In this document: positions 33,830 to 45,800 of the stretch, piece after piece
Layout of the letters: each line of letters begins with the position of its first letter
Numbering within the stretch: the first letter of the stretch is position 1
Assembly: GCA_038503065.1 (NCBI GenBank)
Contig: JBCAMK010000012.1
Location: 186,001 to 250,000 of the forward strand
Length of the DNA: 64,000 nt
Direction of reading: 5' to 3'
DNA from: Paragyromitra xinjiangensis
Lineage: Eukaryota > Ascomycota > Pezizomycetes > Pezizales > Discinaceae
Notes under the pieces: generated by a model
The model's input: the letters and a program-made list of their open reading frames with translations, nothing else
Databases searched by the model: none
Told to the model about the DNA's origin: nothing
Program-made: the position numbers and the translations under genes

Positions 33830-36800
33830 TACAAGCAAATTCGTAAATCGAACACACCAATTAGGTGGGCTTGGGTGGGGTAGAGCCCACAGCTATGGAT
33901 CTCATTATCCTAGTATTGACTCGTTAATTTGTCCGCGTCTTACCTATGTAACGGTTCTGTCGATCAGCCATACACTCCTCACGCTCTTGTTAAGTTTCTT
34001 CAATTATCACACAATAAAGATATTCTAGAACCGCTTCCTTTTCAACGAAAATTTTCCGATTCAAGAAAACAAATATCCAGAGAAAAAGATCCGGGAAGTA
34101 GCCTTGAAGTCATGCCTCTAACTTTGGGTTACGTTGTGACCAGAGCAGAAATTTTGGAACCTCTATAAAGGGGTGTGATTGATGGAGACAGGTTATCGGA
34201 ACGCTGTATAACATTACAATAATTGTAAACAATGCTCAAGAACCCACTGGCCCTGTGTGTCAAAAATTTTGACGGCGGAATGTCACTAATGCAGTCTACG
34301 AGCCGGTTTTCCGGTGGGGCGCATCCTCTCGCACAGCATTTCGGCATTCGCAGCGAGGATGCCCAGGAACCATCTCCCCTTTTTGTTTTGCCTCTAAAAA
34401 TTAGTGGCGAATTTTAGCTTCTGACACGCACATGGCAACGGCGTTTGACAGGAACCAATATGCACTCTATGGAAGTGAAGTTAACCCAAGTTGGTAAGTT
34501 CGGTATACCAAGACTCTCGCATAACAAAATAGTACGTTTCCCTCAAGAACTAATACAGTATCGGACCATAAGTTCCCCAGAGCCTTGTTTGGGTTGCCTC
34601 TCTTAACAGATAGCAGGGGTTTGCGATATCGCGATTGGCTTATTGCGTAGCTATTGAAACAAGCCACATAGTGGCATGCTATGAACTCGAACCAAGTACG
34701 CTCAACACGTCTCGGGGGGTACGTCTGAGCGGATTTTGAGTCTTAACCAATTTTTGCTGATTTAAGTTTTACCTATTACCGCTAGGCATTTCTTTATTTC
34801 ACAAGACCCAGTTTCTAAGCTCATCTCAAATTTCGCACCACTTGATCCATTCATCATCGTCACATTGGACTGGTTACGTTTAACGGTAATCTCTAGCATC
34901 TTGGACAAAGTTGCTCTTCTCTGAGCGAACGTCTTCAATGAAGTGAAAGGTTACAGGTAAGAAAGACCTCTTAGATTCAGTCAATGGATTGAGGACTTAG
35001 CATTTCGTCAAGGAATTGACGTTTACATGGTGATAGTCGCTGTGCATGTGGCGTCATCTTATCGATCCCGCGGCAGAAGTGACGAATGGTGGAGGGTCAA
35101 AGCGATAGGGTTCTAGAGCAGTTGCAAGCGCATTGCGCACTGATCATGATACTTGGTTTCTTTTTACGTACCCAAGCAGGTACAAAATTTTCGCTTGCGC
35201 CGAATCTGAGATCTCCTTAGTAGTGCTTCCACATTCCCGGTCAATATGAGTAACGCCCAACAGGCTGAACATGTTGCTCGTTCTTGACTAAATACGGATA
35301 GATCGGAGCCGTGATTGCAAGGTTAAAAATACCAACGAATTATCTCTGTTCACACTTCCTTCGAACATGGAACGATTCAGTTTTTCATAAAAGAAGAATA
35401 ATCAAGAGAATAATTGCTCATAAATGTACAAGAGAACAAAAAGCTATAGTAGTAATTTATGATGCCTACTCTTAGTGGGCGAGTGTGCCATTTTATCTGC
35501 CTCAATTATGGCGTGTGCAACCTTAGACCTCGACCACCTTCTGTGGGCCGATATCTAAACATCCACAACGAACGAAATCTCTGAGAAAAGCTGAATAGTC
35601 TGGGATCATAGTATCGAAACTCATTAGCTTTTTTTAGGGCAGGACAAGCAGTGGTTGTGATGGAATAAAACTTCAATTTTGGCTGTAGAAAGTGCAAAAT
35701 GGAACGTTCTGAAAGGTGCTGTGCTGTGAGCATGATAAGATGTACGCAGTGAGAACCCATATCATATTCCTCTCCTAGGGGCAAATTGATGTAAATGAGC
35801 AAATTGAGAGCATTTTAGGGTCTTCTAGAGCAATCGATGGTGAATATATCAAATGTAGAAAGTTTTGGTAGGAGGAGAGGCTGATTTTGGCGAGGCTCTA
35901 GGCACACTTGTAAGACAGAGGTATTCCACACACAAAAATGATTGGTCGAGGTTTAAAACTGCATGCGCCATACCTATATTTTACCTCCTCAACTATGCAT
36001 CTCAGGCATGCCCCTTTTTGTAATCGCGATTTTTTACTTCTATGGTAACACTCCTGAGAGTCTTCCCAAGCCGATAGGCCAACGGGCGGTTTTGCGTGAT
36101 TGATCTGGGTGGAGATCCAGGCCGAGCAAAGGGTTAGGCGGTCCTGGCATGAAAAATACAAGTCTAGCGACTTTAAAGTTCTTTTGGCTATGTATTCACA
36201 TTGCTTCATCCTAGACTCCTAGCTAGATAGCTAGCATATATGTAGATGACAAATTTCTTGTTGCGTGATGATCATCAGCAAGTGATTACTCCTGGGTTGG
36301 GAGCTTCAAACTTATCAGATCCCCAGATATATCTAATCTAGGTCTAGTGACGTGCTTTGGGGGCATGTTCGGTTACCTAACCGATTTGTGAAACATCCGG
36401 TTAACGGTTGACGTCTGGCTGGTTCGGCGTCTGGCCTTGTGGGGCAGTTTCTCTAGTTCGGCCTAATTGGGGTCTCAGATACAAATTTGCAGCTTCCAAC
36501 TCGCGTCTGGCAACGCGCAAAGCTGTTTCTGAGTGTTTGGTAAAGAAACAATCTGATCTAGTAGCTTAGTCTCGTTAGGACAAAAGCTCCTATTAAGTTT
36601 GGTAGAGGGTCGAAGTGTCGTGCGCTTGCTGCACAGATCCGAGTCCTTGTCTTCCTAAATCTACCTTTTTCTGCAAAACTGAAATCAGAGGAGAAACATA
36701 TTAGGCTAAGCATAAAGAACTAAGGGGCTGCATGTCCTAAAAGACATCCAGTTAACTATGTCCGACCACTCGTACCTTGTTTCTAGGTTCTGCTATTTAG

Positions 36801-38705
36801 CACGATCCAAAGCAGAACAGATCGGGGAAGCCTTTTTCAATGTTCGCGCTTTTCCTACCCTCACTCCCTAAAACACCCGCGCCTACGCGCACCCACACAG
36901 CATAATGCAACATTTTCGCGTGTATTTGGCCTTAAAGTGGTGGAAAACAAAGATGAAAACGAAAACGAATCTGAGATGGGCCCAGCAAGAGGATTCGGTC
37001 TTCGAATGCCCGGCTGCGAGTATATATCTTTTTCCAATTTCCCCATAATAGGTAAAGTTATCCTTGTTACGTAGCTGTTCCTAGCGCGATTTCCTGGGAA
37101 ATATTAATTATATTGCGTGTTTTTGATAAGTAATCTTAAGACAAATATCCGTTATCTCTCTAGCTTATAATTAAGGGTGTCTTTGGTAATGGAGGGTATC
37201 TAGATCCGAAACTTTCGCAGGCAAAGCGAGGGTGTTGAAAAGGGTTGCTTAAGCAGATTGGTGTCGGGGCATGAGATTTGGCCTGCATACTCATCAATGT
37301 CGTTAAAAAAATGCCGACCCGCTCCAACATACTAATCAATTGATCTCTTGGTTATACAAGTGTACTCTTTAGCGCCGGTACGGTCCGCAATTGACATTCT
37401 GCGAAGTGATAGAAACCAATGTTTGGCTATTAGTCCAACCAGCCTGATATGAAAAGAACATAGGCTATATCTCTAGAATAGTTGAATTTGGTTACAACTC
37501 TGGAAAATGCTCATTCTAATACCCGGTTCTCGGGGCCGCTAGCTCAAGTGCTTATCGACACAAATAATAGATCTGTTCCAACATGAGAGAGAGTTGCGCC
37601 AAACATTCTTATTCCCGGTTTACGGTTTAATGTCTTTACCCACACCTCTAGTCGCTGGTGATCGCGCTTATGTACCCATACACTTTCTAAATGGCAATCA
37701 CCAGTATCATTTAAGTGGGGTTTTTTTGTAGTGCCTCGCAAGACACGCACGGTAGACTCCCTTGTCGGAGACGCCGCAAGGATACGGGAATTAAACCACC
37801 GGGGTTAGTCTCCGAGAAAAGCATCTCGATTTCGAATGTGGAGGTAATGCAACTAAGCAGATATTGTATAAGTGAACAGGACCCCGAGATTGGTGGCGGT
37901 TTTAACCCTCCCTTATTTTTTTTGACTTTCTTTCTGGAGGAACAATTAATCGAGTCGCTTACCGCAGCGCTAGCTCCCAGGCATACTGGTAGGTGCTAGG
38001 TATGTAGAATAGAGTTTTATTTTGCGCCTTAGAGGTTGTGCTTGTTCTTAATAAGATCCGCGGTTTTATCTTAAGCTCTAGTACGTTAGCCAAACTCCTC
38101 ATTGTGTGTTATCAAGGGATTCTAACAAAGCTTGACTGAAATCAGTAATCCCGAAATGCGAGAGTTTTACTATGCCCTGCATCTGAATGCATAAGGCCTT
38201 TTTTACATTTCTACTCACCTCCACTACCAGTATCCCTCTATCACTAAATTCACGGAGGGGTATAGATGCTGCATTCAAATATGGTGTTATAGCTGTGTTT
38301 TAACGTAGCCATCGGTAACTATTACTTGCCAAAACCTAGAGATATCTTGTATGATTGCTGATTTCAATCTAATAAATAGAGTATGGTGTGAACTACCCAT
38401 ATCATTATTGATTGCTGCCAGTTAGACCTTAGGATTTGTGGTTGCCGGGAGCATCAAACAACCCCCTCGGGGAAAAAGCCAGGCCGAAAACTTGTACTAG
38501 CCTCACACCAAAGCCAATACCGGAATTCAAAATGAAGCTTACGTATACGACTGTGATAAAGCCTGCGTATACAGCTGCGATAAAACCTACAACTACGGCA
38601 TACCCAAGGAATCTATACTAGAAAAACGGGTACCGCTGTTGGCCTCTAAACAGGAACGCATGCAACCCGGAATTGTTTCGGGGCTATTCTAGACAAGTAA
38701 CAGAC

Positions 38706-39080
38706 ATGCCGCCAAGTTTTCGGTTGGATTCCGGTGTTGGTGCCGATGCCGGAAATGACCACATTCAAATTAATGGCCGGCCAATTGGCAGGTCCGCCAT
38801 ATGTGGAGTGGTGTATCGGGTAGGTGTCTCGGGATTGTTAGGGGATCATGGATACAAAGAAGGATGGCCAGAACTTACTTCTTCCGCTTGGCTGATCACA
38901 CCACTGGCTTTTCAATTAGTCCGACGGTTATTTCCCCCAGAGTGGGCTTCGGCCCGGCAAGTGGTTTACGGTATAGATCTCGCTGATGACCGACCGTTTG
39001 GCCCCACTGCTAGGCCTTGGACTGAAATGGTACTAGCGGCTGGCTTACCAGTTGAACTAGAATTCATGCGGGTAGGGTGA
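38706..39080 (+). CDS. Hypothetical small protein or stray exon (124 codons)
   Basis: The frame from the first ATG (38706) reads MPPSFRLDSGVGADAG and continues with SAWLITPLAFQLVRRLFPPE and DRPFGPTARPWTEMV. The amino-acid composition is protein-like (balanced, with amphipathic and Trp-containing segments) and unlike the random frames nearby. No family is recognised. The frame is open upstream of the ATG to 38673, so it could also be the last exon of a longer or decayed gene. I found no convincing upstream exon. Confidence 0.3.
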   Translation: MPPSFRLDSGVGADAGNDHIQINGRPIGRSAICGVVYRVGVSGLLGDHGYKEGWPELTSSAWLITPLAFQLVRRLFPPEWASARQVVYGIDLADDRPFGPTARPWTEMVLAAGLPVELEFMRVG

Positions 39081-40251
39081 TATCCCTAAAATTAGCTCAC
39101 TATTTAATGAACAAAATGGATAGTTTTTTTCTCTTAACTGTGTGGCGATAGGAGGCGGTTATTATGAATAAGTCAGTATATTCTTCCTCTAGTGCTGTCA
39201 TTAGTAGAGGGGACGCGTACGTTGCTAGGGAGTCAGAAGGTTACAGCCAGAGCTTGAAGTGAAGAATTGGCATAATATATTGTGTAGTATCTAGCTATCC
39301 GAGACGAAAATGGGAGGAGGGTAAAACTGATAAGACGGAAAGCGGGGAGATAGATGATGTGCGTGTTGTTTTTTGGTTGTTAGTTTTGGTTGAATTGTGT
39401 TTGTAGGGTCTTTGGGAAAAGGATGTGACGCATGTTTCCTTTTCGTGTTATTCGTTGGTTTTTTGTGCTTTTAAAAATACTCTACAAGGCCGGATGTATC
39501 TAATGAAGGATGTGTCTATCTATCTATGCATTTGGTATTGCGGATGAAGATTTGGTGGATTCGAGTGATATTTTGTGAGGAATATTAATCACTAGGCACC
39601 ATGATGTATCACACTAAATCTATGGGTTTGGAAGCTGTGCGTATTAATATATATGTACTATATACTCAACGGAGGCCTAGGTATCCCTCAAACCTTAATC
39701 CTATCTAGTTCTACGGCGTGCGTGGAACAGAGGTCAGGCAAGGAAACTATAACAATCTACGCTAGAAATGGGTCAGGTCATGAGACTAGAGATGACTATA
39801 TATTAGCTGCTCGATCCTTAAATTCCTAGAATATAATTCTCCATCCCTAATTCCATCCCGTCATCAGAAGGAACAAACCAGCTAACAACGACCTAACGGG
39901 GAACGGAACTGGGTTGGCAAGGGTTATTTTTCTTAGGGTCAACATCTTTCTCGACAAGAGAATAGCTGCTACATCTGCTTATACTTCCATCCCCTTGCGC
40001 CTTATAGGCTGGTAACCGGCACTAGCTATAGCGAACCCTTTCACTGCACTACACTATACTCGCATCTTACTATTCTAGATGTAAATATTTCGCACAGAAT
40101 AGCAAATAATTTCGCCGAGGAAGAGATGATTTGATTAGGCTAGTTCTTATGGGATAGCAAGGGATCTGATATATTGCGATCCGAGACAGCCGCAGCGACT
40201 GTGCCGAGAGAAGACCCTCGCTTAAGCTTTATAGCCACTCTTGTATATGTA

Positions 40252-40430
40252 CAGTCGCACCTCGATATGTCGGATGCCAAGCCCTAGTAAGATTTCGTAT
40301 GAGATAGCAAGTTATCCGAGACAGCAGGTTAATTTTGGTGAGCAAAAAATATTATGGTAGGGGAATCCGTACGAGAAAGCAAGGGATTCGACACTACGAG
40401 GTCCGACATAGCAAGGTGCGATCGCGACTG
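40252..40430 (-). mobile_element. TA-flanked MITE, family with CAGTCGCACCTCG ends, copy B (179 bp)
   Basis: The same family as the element at 33663-33829, inserted in reverse orientation. One end is CAGTCGCACCTCGATATGTC and the other is the complement of CAGTCGCGATCGCACCTTG, where an extra few bases are inserted. TA flanks both ends (40250-40251, 40431-40432). The extra length relative to copy A comes mainly from that insertion and a few bases in the middle. Confidence 0.88.
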
Positions 40431-42874
40431 TAATAATCTCTGGTTCTCTAGTGAACTTATGCAGCAACGGGCGCAACCCATGATCGATACCCCGTGTAGT
40501 GCAACTAACAACCCTTTTGGAGGTCAATAAACAATTTATTTTGTTCAGGGAAATTATTTTCACCATTCGCAGGGGGACATCTAAGCATAATAGGGGGAGG
40601 TTTCTCAATTTCCTTGTTGTTGCTGTGTTCTCGCTGTCGGTTGTCAAAAGTTTGTGGGTTGCGCGCGCCCATTACCTCCCAAGTTCACTGAAGAACCAAA
40701 CTTTTTTTTTAGCTAGTACTACAGATGAACGATGACCACTCGTGACTAAGTATATCCTATGCGGCCTCGACCTCAACGCCATAGCCAATATGGACAGCGT
40801 CGTTAAATTCTAGGCGGAGCTGACTTGTCATCTCTCCAGGTGTCCCGATCTACCCACCCCCGATCACAGTGCTAAGCCGGGCTCACCAACATTATTCAAC
40901 GGCTCACGCCCTGGAGCAGGGGATTATTGGTAATTAAATATCTTAAGGCAACGTTAAATTTTAACATGAGCTCGCTTCCTTGATAACTAATATGCGGCTG
41001 AACACGGAATAGGGGTCGCAGTGTGGTCGTGCGTCCGACCAACAGCTCTCTCGGGAAATCGTAATTGAGTTTACTGAGTCTACCGCAGAACTGGGACGTC
41101 TAACGCTTCCGGTTGGTGCAGGGTAACATTGGTTGGTTGAATTGTCGGATTTATTGTCATCAACTAACGGGTAGCCTTAGTAGCGGATCTCAACGCCCTG
41201 CTTATCAACTATGATTTGCCCTTGGGCGACAATTATATGACTGCCAGTATCTACATGTAGGCAATGGTTTTCTTCATTTTGTGAATGCCAAGACAATGAT
41301 TTTCTTGGCACGGATGGATATTCTGTTGGGGATATATGTAAGACTTTGGATATAGTGTTACTTCTTGGTGCTTTAAGTGGGCTCTTAAGTATAGCGGGCT
41401 ACTCTCATGTAAATAAAGGACTTGAGTAACTAGCCTTCCAAGCCCGTTACCCAGCGAACTGGCACTTTTCCCTCTCCAGGCCGCTAGCCGAATTAGCAGT
41501 CTTGCTGTGTGTAACGGGTAGATTTGCAATTAGTATTTTCTGGAATTATCGGCTCCCTAATCTCTTGATATCTCTTGCACTGGCTATGATTAGGCAAACT
41601 AATTTAGAAGCTGGATGAGTAAAATATAGGGTGTTTAGTAAGGGAATATGTTCTTATTTCACTTTGAGTCGGCAGGGATGCTCACGCTGACATAGGGTTG
41701 GGGAGGAAATAACTTTTTCTTTCCGGTACGAGTTCCCTGGTAGTAGATGAAGGGCATTCGGCAATGGTACGCTGTGGTTGAGAGCAGAGGAGATAAAGGG
41801 AGGGAGATTGGAAGTGGTAAGTGGAGCTAGGGATTAACTTTGCATCATACCTGGTGATGACAGCGGTACCTGCAGATTTCTGTGCCCAAGTGCATACCAA
41901 TTGCACATACGGCTGTGTATGTGGGCACACCTTAAAGTAGGCGCATAGCGGGATCAGTAGGTGTAGTCTGGACTGGGGAATTCACCTAGAACAAACCTCT
42001 AAATATTTTCCTCGATAGGTGTTGGGGGTTTACATTTAATGCTTTCGCGTGTTGTGCCTGGGCAAATTGCCTGTGACAGATGTTGCAAATTATCGGATGT
42101 TCAGCCTCGGGCATAGCGGGTAAGCGGTCTGCTGCTCAATAATTTACCAGCCGTGAGTGGGCCAGAACTTGGAGCTGGCTGTGGTAAATTAGATGATGCT
42201 TGGCTCGCTTGAGTCACGGCGCCACAACACGCCACATGCTGACAAAGTAGAGTGCTAAGCGCGTAAGAAGCTTTGCTGACAAGGAGCGTTTCGATATCCA
42301 ACCATCTTTGCTTCATCCTTTCGTTAAAGCTATTATGTTGGAGCTTTCCCATTGCCTGATCCGATTCCTTCCTTTCGCGTTCAGGCCATCCCCATCCCAT
42401 CCTCATCCCCATCTGCTTAGGCCTCTTGAAAAAGCGCAACAGACAATAGAGTTGTGATTACTACCTACTCGGGGACACAAACAATCTAATTCGCTACGCA
42501 TTTGTTTCTTTGCATTTGACCGGGGTGCAGAGGCATAGTTGCCAATTTGTATCGATTGTTTCCGTTCTAGTCGACACTTCACTTCGGTCACTAGGTACTT
42601 CTACTGCAGGTTTGGGTCGAACCTACATAACTCGCTAACCAATGCGGATGTTGTTTTGGTAGCTGCTCAGCCTCAGCCGCATCATCTAGCGTCTCCTGCT
42701 CCCACACCCACCCACCATCACCTTACCTTGGCCAGCTTCTTTCGCGGCTGTCACAGGTAATCAATCAATCACTCTTAGGCGACCCCGGGAGTCTTCCCCA
42801 ACTTCTTTCTCTTTCGCGTCAAAAGCTCGCATTTTCGTAACCATCGCAAAATTCATGATCTTAGAGCGGTGGAG

Positions 42875-45800
42875 ATGTCGAAACCTTATAATACTTCCTT
42901 CGACGAGACACGTTCTCCAATGTCTGTTGAATCCCCCCCTGTTCAGCCCTGCTGTGCCCCACTTCACTTCGGCGTTTCGTGTCAACGATGAATCTATGCT
43001 GATATAAAATACCTCACAGATCCTCACCACATATCGGCACGCCTGCCTCTCCTCTGTTAGCACCCGCTTTCAAAACAAATATTCACCGCGCCAAATCTAA
43101 GCGTTGGGTGGAAGCGAAAGCTGTCGATTATGGTGGAGGTTGGGGGGATGATGACGATTTCGACGATGACGATGATCCCTACGCGGATGATGGATATGGG
43201 CCTTCGTATGGAGCAAAAAGCCCACCTCGAGGTAACGGCGGCTCATATGATAGAAGAGATGACGCGCCGAGTGTATCTGCTGGACCAAAGCTTTCAGAGT
43301 TGGGGAGGCCAAATGGAAGTGTGGTACCGAGGATAGAGACTCATGCTCCTGCTGGAGGGATACCTTTACCACCAACGCCGTTGGAATTAGAGCAAAGGGA
43401 GCAAGCAAGTAGGCAGAACTCTCTGGGTGGGTATTTTAAGCCGGGGCCCCAACAGCAGCAGTCACAAGGAGGAATTTTGCAGTCTTTTTTGCCTCAGATC
43501 ATAACATCTCGCTCTTCGAGTCCTGCACGATCGATCGTGAGAACGCCTACTATGGGATTTGATAAACCGCTCCCACCACCAGCACCACACAGCCCGAAGT
43601 CACCTCCTCCACTACCCGCAAAAGAGAGAATTCCTCCACCTTTGGGTTATTCTGCGGGTCAAACTCCCAAGGCCCCGTCATCGCCTGGGAAAGACTCTGT
43701 ACCCCCACCCTTGGGAATGGGATATGGGGTTTCTCCTTCAGCCTCGACGACTGGTACCCCACGGTTTGGCTCGCCATCTGTAGCGGAGAGTAGCCCAGGT
43801 AGTCCAGGTAGGCCTATGCTTCCTCCAAAAGATGCTTGGGAGGACAAACCTCTTCCGTTGTGGCATAATTCACCCTCAATAGGGGCAGCTCTGCCTTCAC
43901 CTCCTTCACCATCACCACCGCCACCTCCGGTGATATCAAAGAATTCGCCCGAATCCGCAGAAAGGCCGCAACCCGAAGTGCGATTTGCTTCACCTGCAAG
44001 TATAGCACAATTCGCACCCCCACCTCCAGCTCCACCTTCGCCTTCACCTCCTCCAGTGATCTCAAAAGATGAACCGAAGCGTGTGGAGAAAGAGCAACCT
44101 GCATTACCTTATGTATCACCCCCGAGGATTGAACAGTACACACCTCCAGCTCCGGTCTCACCTTCCCCTCCGCCTCCTCCGGTAATTTCAAAGAATAAAT
44201 TAGAGCCTGTAGAGAAGGACCAACCTTCATTGCCCTATGTTTCTCTCCCGAAGGTAGAGCAGTATATACCTCTAGTCCCAGTTTCGGCTACACCTTCATC
44301 TCCACCTCCTCCGGTAATTTCGAAGAGCGAACCTGAGCATATGGAGAAAGAACAGGCTTCGTTGCCCTTTGTACCTCATCCAGGAGCAGAACAGTATACC
44401 TCTCCAGCTCCAGTTTCACCTTCCCCTCCACCTCCTCCGGTAATCTCAAAGAGTGAGCCGGAGCGTGTGGAAAAGGAACAGCCTTCGTTATACTATACAC
44501 CACCCTCGAAGGTCGAACAGTATATACCTCCAGCCCCATCTTCCCCCCCACCTCCAATAATCTCAAAAAATGGGCCGGAGCGCACCGAGGTAGAGCAACC
44601 TCCCTATGTGCCACCTCCTATTGCTAGACAGTATACATTCTCTTCACCACCACCACCGCCTCCTCCTCAGCAGATCAGAAGAGTGGAAACTGCTCCTGAA
44701 AGAAGTGGCTGGGGCTCTCCTCCACAAGTGCCAATAAGCCAGAATAATGCGGTTTTCCCTCCACCCATGAGTGGTGGGAGTGGAAAAGAGGTAGACTATG
44801 ATGACGGCTACTATGGCTACCAGCAAGAAGAAATACGTCATCAACCTGATAATTTTCAATACTCTCAAACCTATCATCCCCCCCCACAACAGGCCTATAG
44901 AGGTAATGAATATGCAGGTGAAGACTATTACCAAGCTCCAAATTACCAGCAACACCAGGTTCTTCATCCGCCCCCACAGCAATCATATGGATCTTCATTT
45001 GCCCCCCAGTACCAACCGCCGATGCCTTCACACCAGCCTGCATCACCTGGGTCGCCTTTCCGCTCTAATTCATCCCCTCCGCAGCCACCCGCCCTATCAT
45101 CCCCCTCACAACCCATTCTCTCAACTCCTTCTCCACCTTCGTCTCCCGGCTCTGGGAAGCGGTTAATCCGCCCATCAGACATCTACGCGCGAATGGCTGA
45201 AGAGCGCGAAAAAGAGCGCTTCGCAAGCGAGGAAACCAGTAAGGTGGCAGCACGTGCAAGTGTAGATTTCCAAGCTGGAGGCGTCTCCATTGCTAATTCT
45301 TCGGGTGGACATCTGTCACCTGATCTTTCCCCGCAACCTAGAGTTCGGAACAGCGTGTCAGGTCTTGGGGAAAGTACCGGCAACAGACCGGAGAGCCGTC
45401 AAGGTGATAACACAAAATCTTCAGGTCGTAGACACAGTCGATCTGGGAGCCGCTCTCATAGTCGCTCTAGTAGTCGCCCAGAGTCGAGGAATGGTTCGAG
45501 ACCGGGGTCGAGACAAGATTTGGTCGCAAGGAGTCCGAGCCCTTATCCTCCACCGACGGGTGCATTGCCGCCAGTTCCATTGCCGGTGGTTCCTGCGAGC
45601 CCGGATAGTCCGAAGTATGAGGCGAAGATCGATCAGTTGTTTGCAGAGCATGAGAGAAGGCAGCAGCAAGAGAGGCTACAGGAGAAAGAGAGGCAGCGGG
45701 AGGAGGAGGAGAGACTACGAGAAGAGGGGAGCGAGTCTTGGAACGATGATATTATTGCTGGTTACGGAGGTTCTGCAGAGGAGGTTGAAAATACACCACA

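Larger units (their letters stand above)
33079..42874. other. Long gene-poor region with MITE copies
   Basis: Nearly 10 kb without a gene I can support beyond one doubtful frame at 38706-39080. It holds two copies of one MITE family (33663 and 40252). Other open frames (for example 33929-34168, 35506-35802, 35898-36209, 37544-37999, 40312-40735, 41251-41529, 42101-42439) lack domains, recognisable composition or splice partners. The part after about 42540 is the probable promoter of the giant gene that starts at 42875. Confidence 0.5.

Noticed and set aside
34317..34361. Hairpin GCATCCTC...GAGGATGC as a possible RNA or terminator
   Set aside because: Eight-bp stem with a long loop, no neighbouring gene and no other structure; likely chance.
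40312..40647. 111-codon minus-strand frame
   Set aside because: Overlaps the MITE copy at 40252-40430 and shows no protein family signal.
44644..45046. Antisense frames of over 100 codons in the giant gene
   Set aside because: Low-complexity Pro/Gln coding sequence leaves antisense frames open by chance.
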